In this document: piece by piece, positions 63,466-64,000 of the stretch
How the letters are laid out: each line of letters begins with the position of its first letter
How positions within the stretch are numbered: position 1 is the stretch's first letter
Origin: Oscillospiraceae bacterium
Lineage (GTDB): Bacteria > Bacillota > Clostridia > Oscillospirales > Acutalibacteraceae
Assembly (NCBI GenBank): GCA_029012445.1
Contig: JAQXMC010000024.1
Coordinates: forward strand, 1 to 64,000
Reading direction: 5' to 3'
DNA: 64,000 bases
The notes under the pieces: generated by a model
Database searches by the model: none
What the model was told of the DNA's origin: nothing
The model's input: the letters and a program-made list of their open reading frames with translations, nothing else
Position numbers and translations under genes: made by a program

Positions 63466-64000
63466 ATGAAAAGAAAAAAACAGAACGACGACTTCGCGCC
63501 CGAGCGGACAAGCAACGCCCTGAGCGCCGATGTTTATCTGAAAAGAAAGCAATATAAAAGAAAGAGGAAAACGACCGCCGCTGCCGTTATTATTGCATCT
63601 GTTCTCGCGGCGGCGATCATAACGCTGCTTATAGTCAGCTTTATGAAGATAGGCGTTATCCCCGAGCTCACCGTTGAAGCGGGTGAGGCCGCGCCGGAGC
63701 CGTCGGCATTTTTTGAGGACACGGGCGTAAAAGCCGCTTTTCTTTCAAAGCATATGCCCGACACCTCCGTTCCGGGTGAATACAGACTCAAGGTCAGAAA
63801 CGGACTTCTTATTTTCAATGTGACTCTTAATGTCAGGGACACTGTCGCTCCGACCGCAAAGGCGATACCAGTCAGCATCAGAAAAGGAGAAAGAACGGTC
63901 GACGCCTCGGAATTTGTCAGAGATATCGAAGATAAAACTCAGGTTGAAGTCACTCTCGCCAACCCGATAGATTACAGCCTCAACGGAGACAGAGATGTGA
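63466..64000 (+). CDS. Membrane-anchored Ig-like-domain protein (3' truncated)
   Basis: 178 codons are open to the window edge. A basic cytoplasmic head (about 1-38, KRKQYKRKRK) and one membrane segment (39-62) are followed by an Ig-like domain (VEAGEAAPEPSAFFEDTGV ... TLNVRDTVAPTAKA) and the start of a second. This layout occurs in Clostridial transglutaminase-like extracellular proteins, but the decisive C-terminal part is outside. GAGGTTG precedes the ATG. Confidence 0.8.
   Translation, partial: MKRKKQNDDFAPERTSNALSADVYLKRKQYKRKRKTTAAAVIIASVLAAAIITLLIVSFMKIGVIPELTVEAGEAAPEPSAFFEDTGVKAAFLSKHMPDTSVPGEYRLKVRNGLLIFNVTLNVRDTVAPTAKAIPVSIRKGERTVDASEFVRDIEDKTQVEVTLANPIDYSLNGDRDV

Noticed and set aside
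1..64000. tRNA, rRNA or CRISPR loci
   Set aside because: I looked for tRNA-like TTCGA loops with CCA-proximal stems, rRNA blocks and regularly spaced repeats, and found none convincing by eye.

Overview
The window reads as a chromosomal segment of an endospore-forming, anaerobic Firmicute of the class Clostridia, most like the Ruminococcaceae/Oscillospiraceae. The evidence is the sporulation genes (spoIIAA-spoIIAB-sigF, spo0A, spoIIID), the Firmicute McsA-McsB-ClpC protein-arginine-phosphorylation module, three tRNA-sensing T-box leaders, strong AGGAGG ribosome binding sites, a fused IspH-ribosomal protein S1 gene, and redox genes typical of anaerobes (2[4Fe-4S] ferredoxin, rubrerythrin, anaerobic glycerol-phosphate-type oxidoreductases). 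I saw no rRNA, tRNA, CRISPR array or complete insertion sequence.

Layout. 0-13.7 kb is mostly minus strand: a DUF5696 lipoprotein, the spoIIA operon, folC, an MFS transporter, a DUF975-like membrane protein, carD, clpC, mcsB, mcsA and a 53-residue ORF. 13.9-20.8 kb is plus strand: a 47-residue Cys/Gly-rich membrane peptide, a secreted DUF4838 protein, proS, ferredoxin, a TrmN6-type methyltransferase, a one-TM protein, rubrerythrin and a 41-residue peptide gene. 20.8-25.4 kb holds tyrS and valS, divergent and each behind its own T-box. 25.4-29.6 kb holds a patatin lipase and a CadC-like regulator/HMA protein/P1B-ATPase metal-efflux operon. 29.7-33.7 kb looks accessory: DUF1508 protein, a membrane pseudokinase with a Thr/Pro linker, a secreted Cys-rich protein, and two very small helical peptide genes. 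33.8-36.9 kb: PTS IIC-like membrane protein, HAD phosphatase, RsuA-type pseudouridine synthase, upp. 36.9-44.6 kb is minus strand: Fe-S protein, PPC-domain protein, cysS, cysE with a Cys T-box, pgsA, rimO, recX, recA. 44.8-54.5 kb: rpmB, radC, spo0A, an ABC exporter pair, a DUF3048 lipoprotein, a solitary mazF, and a three-gene GlpA/GlpB-like/DUF1667 redox operon. 54.8-64 kb: ispH-rpsA, cmk, a HI0933-family flavoprotein, spoIIID, a cell-wall operon (FHA protein, FtsW/RodA/SpoVE, class B PBP), and the start of an Ig-like-domain membrane protein that runs off the right edge.

How parts work together. SpoIIAB/SpoIIAA control SigF; Spo0A and SpoIIID are the phosphorelay output and a mother-cell regulator. 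McsA/McsB mark proteins for ClpC. tyrS, valS and cysE-cysS are governed by uncharged tRNA. The FHA-FtsW-PBP set makes peptidoglycan. The metal operon has a consensus promoter with an ArsR-type operator immediately downstream.

The most unusual signal is a dispersed, structured intergenic repeat of about 200 bp. It has two long copies (20183-20385 on plus, 25555-25759 on minus) and a shorter third one (54522-54600). Each lies 3' of a gene in that gene's orientation, and one hairpin differs between the long copies by paired changes in both arms. Also notable are several unannotatable micro-ORFs with strong promoters and ribosome binding sites that encode short amphipathic or hydrophobic peptides, and a pseudokinase lacking the catalytic Asp.
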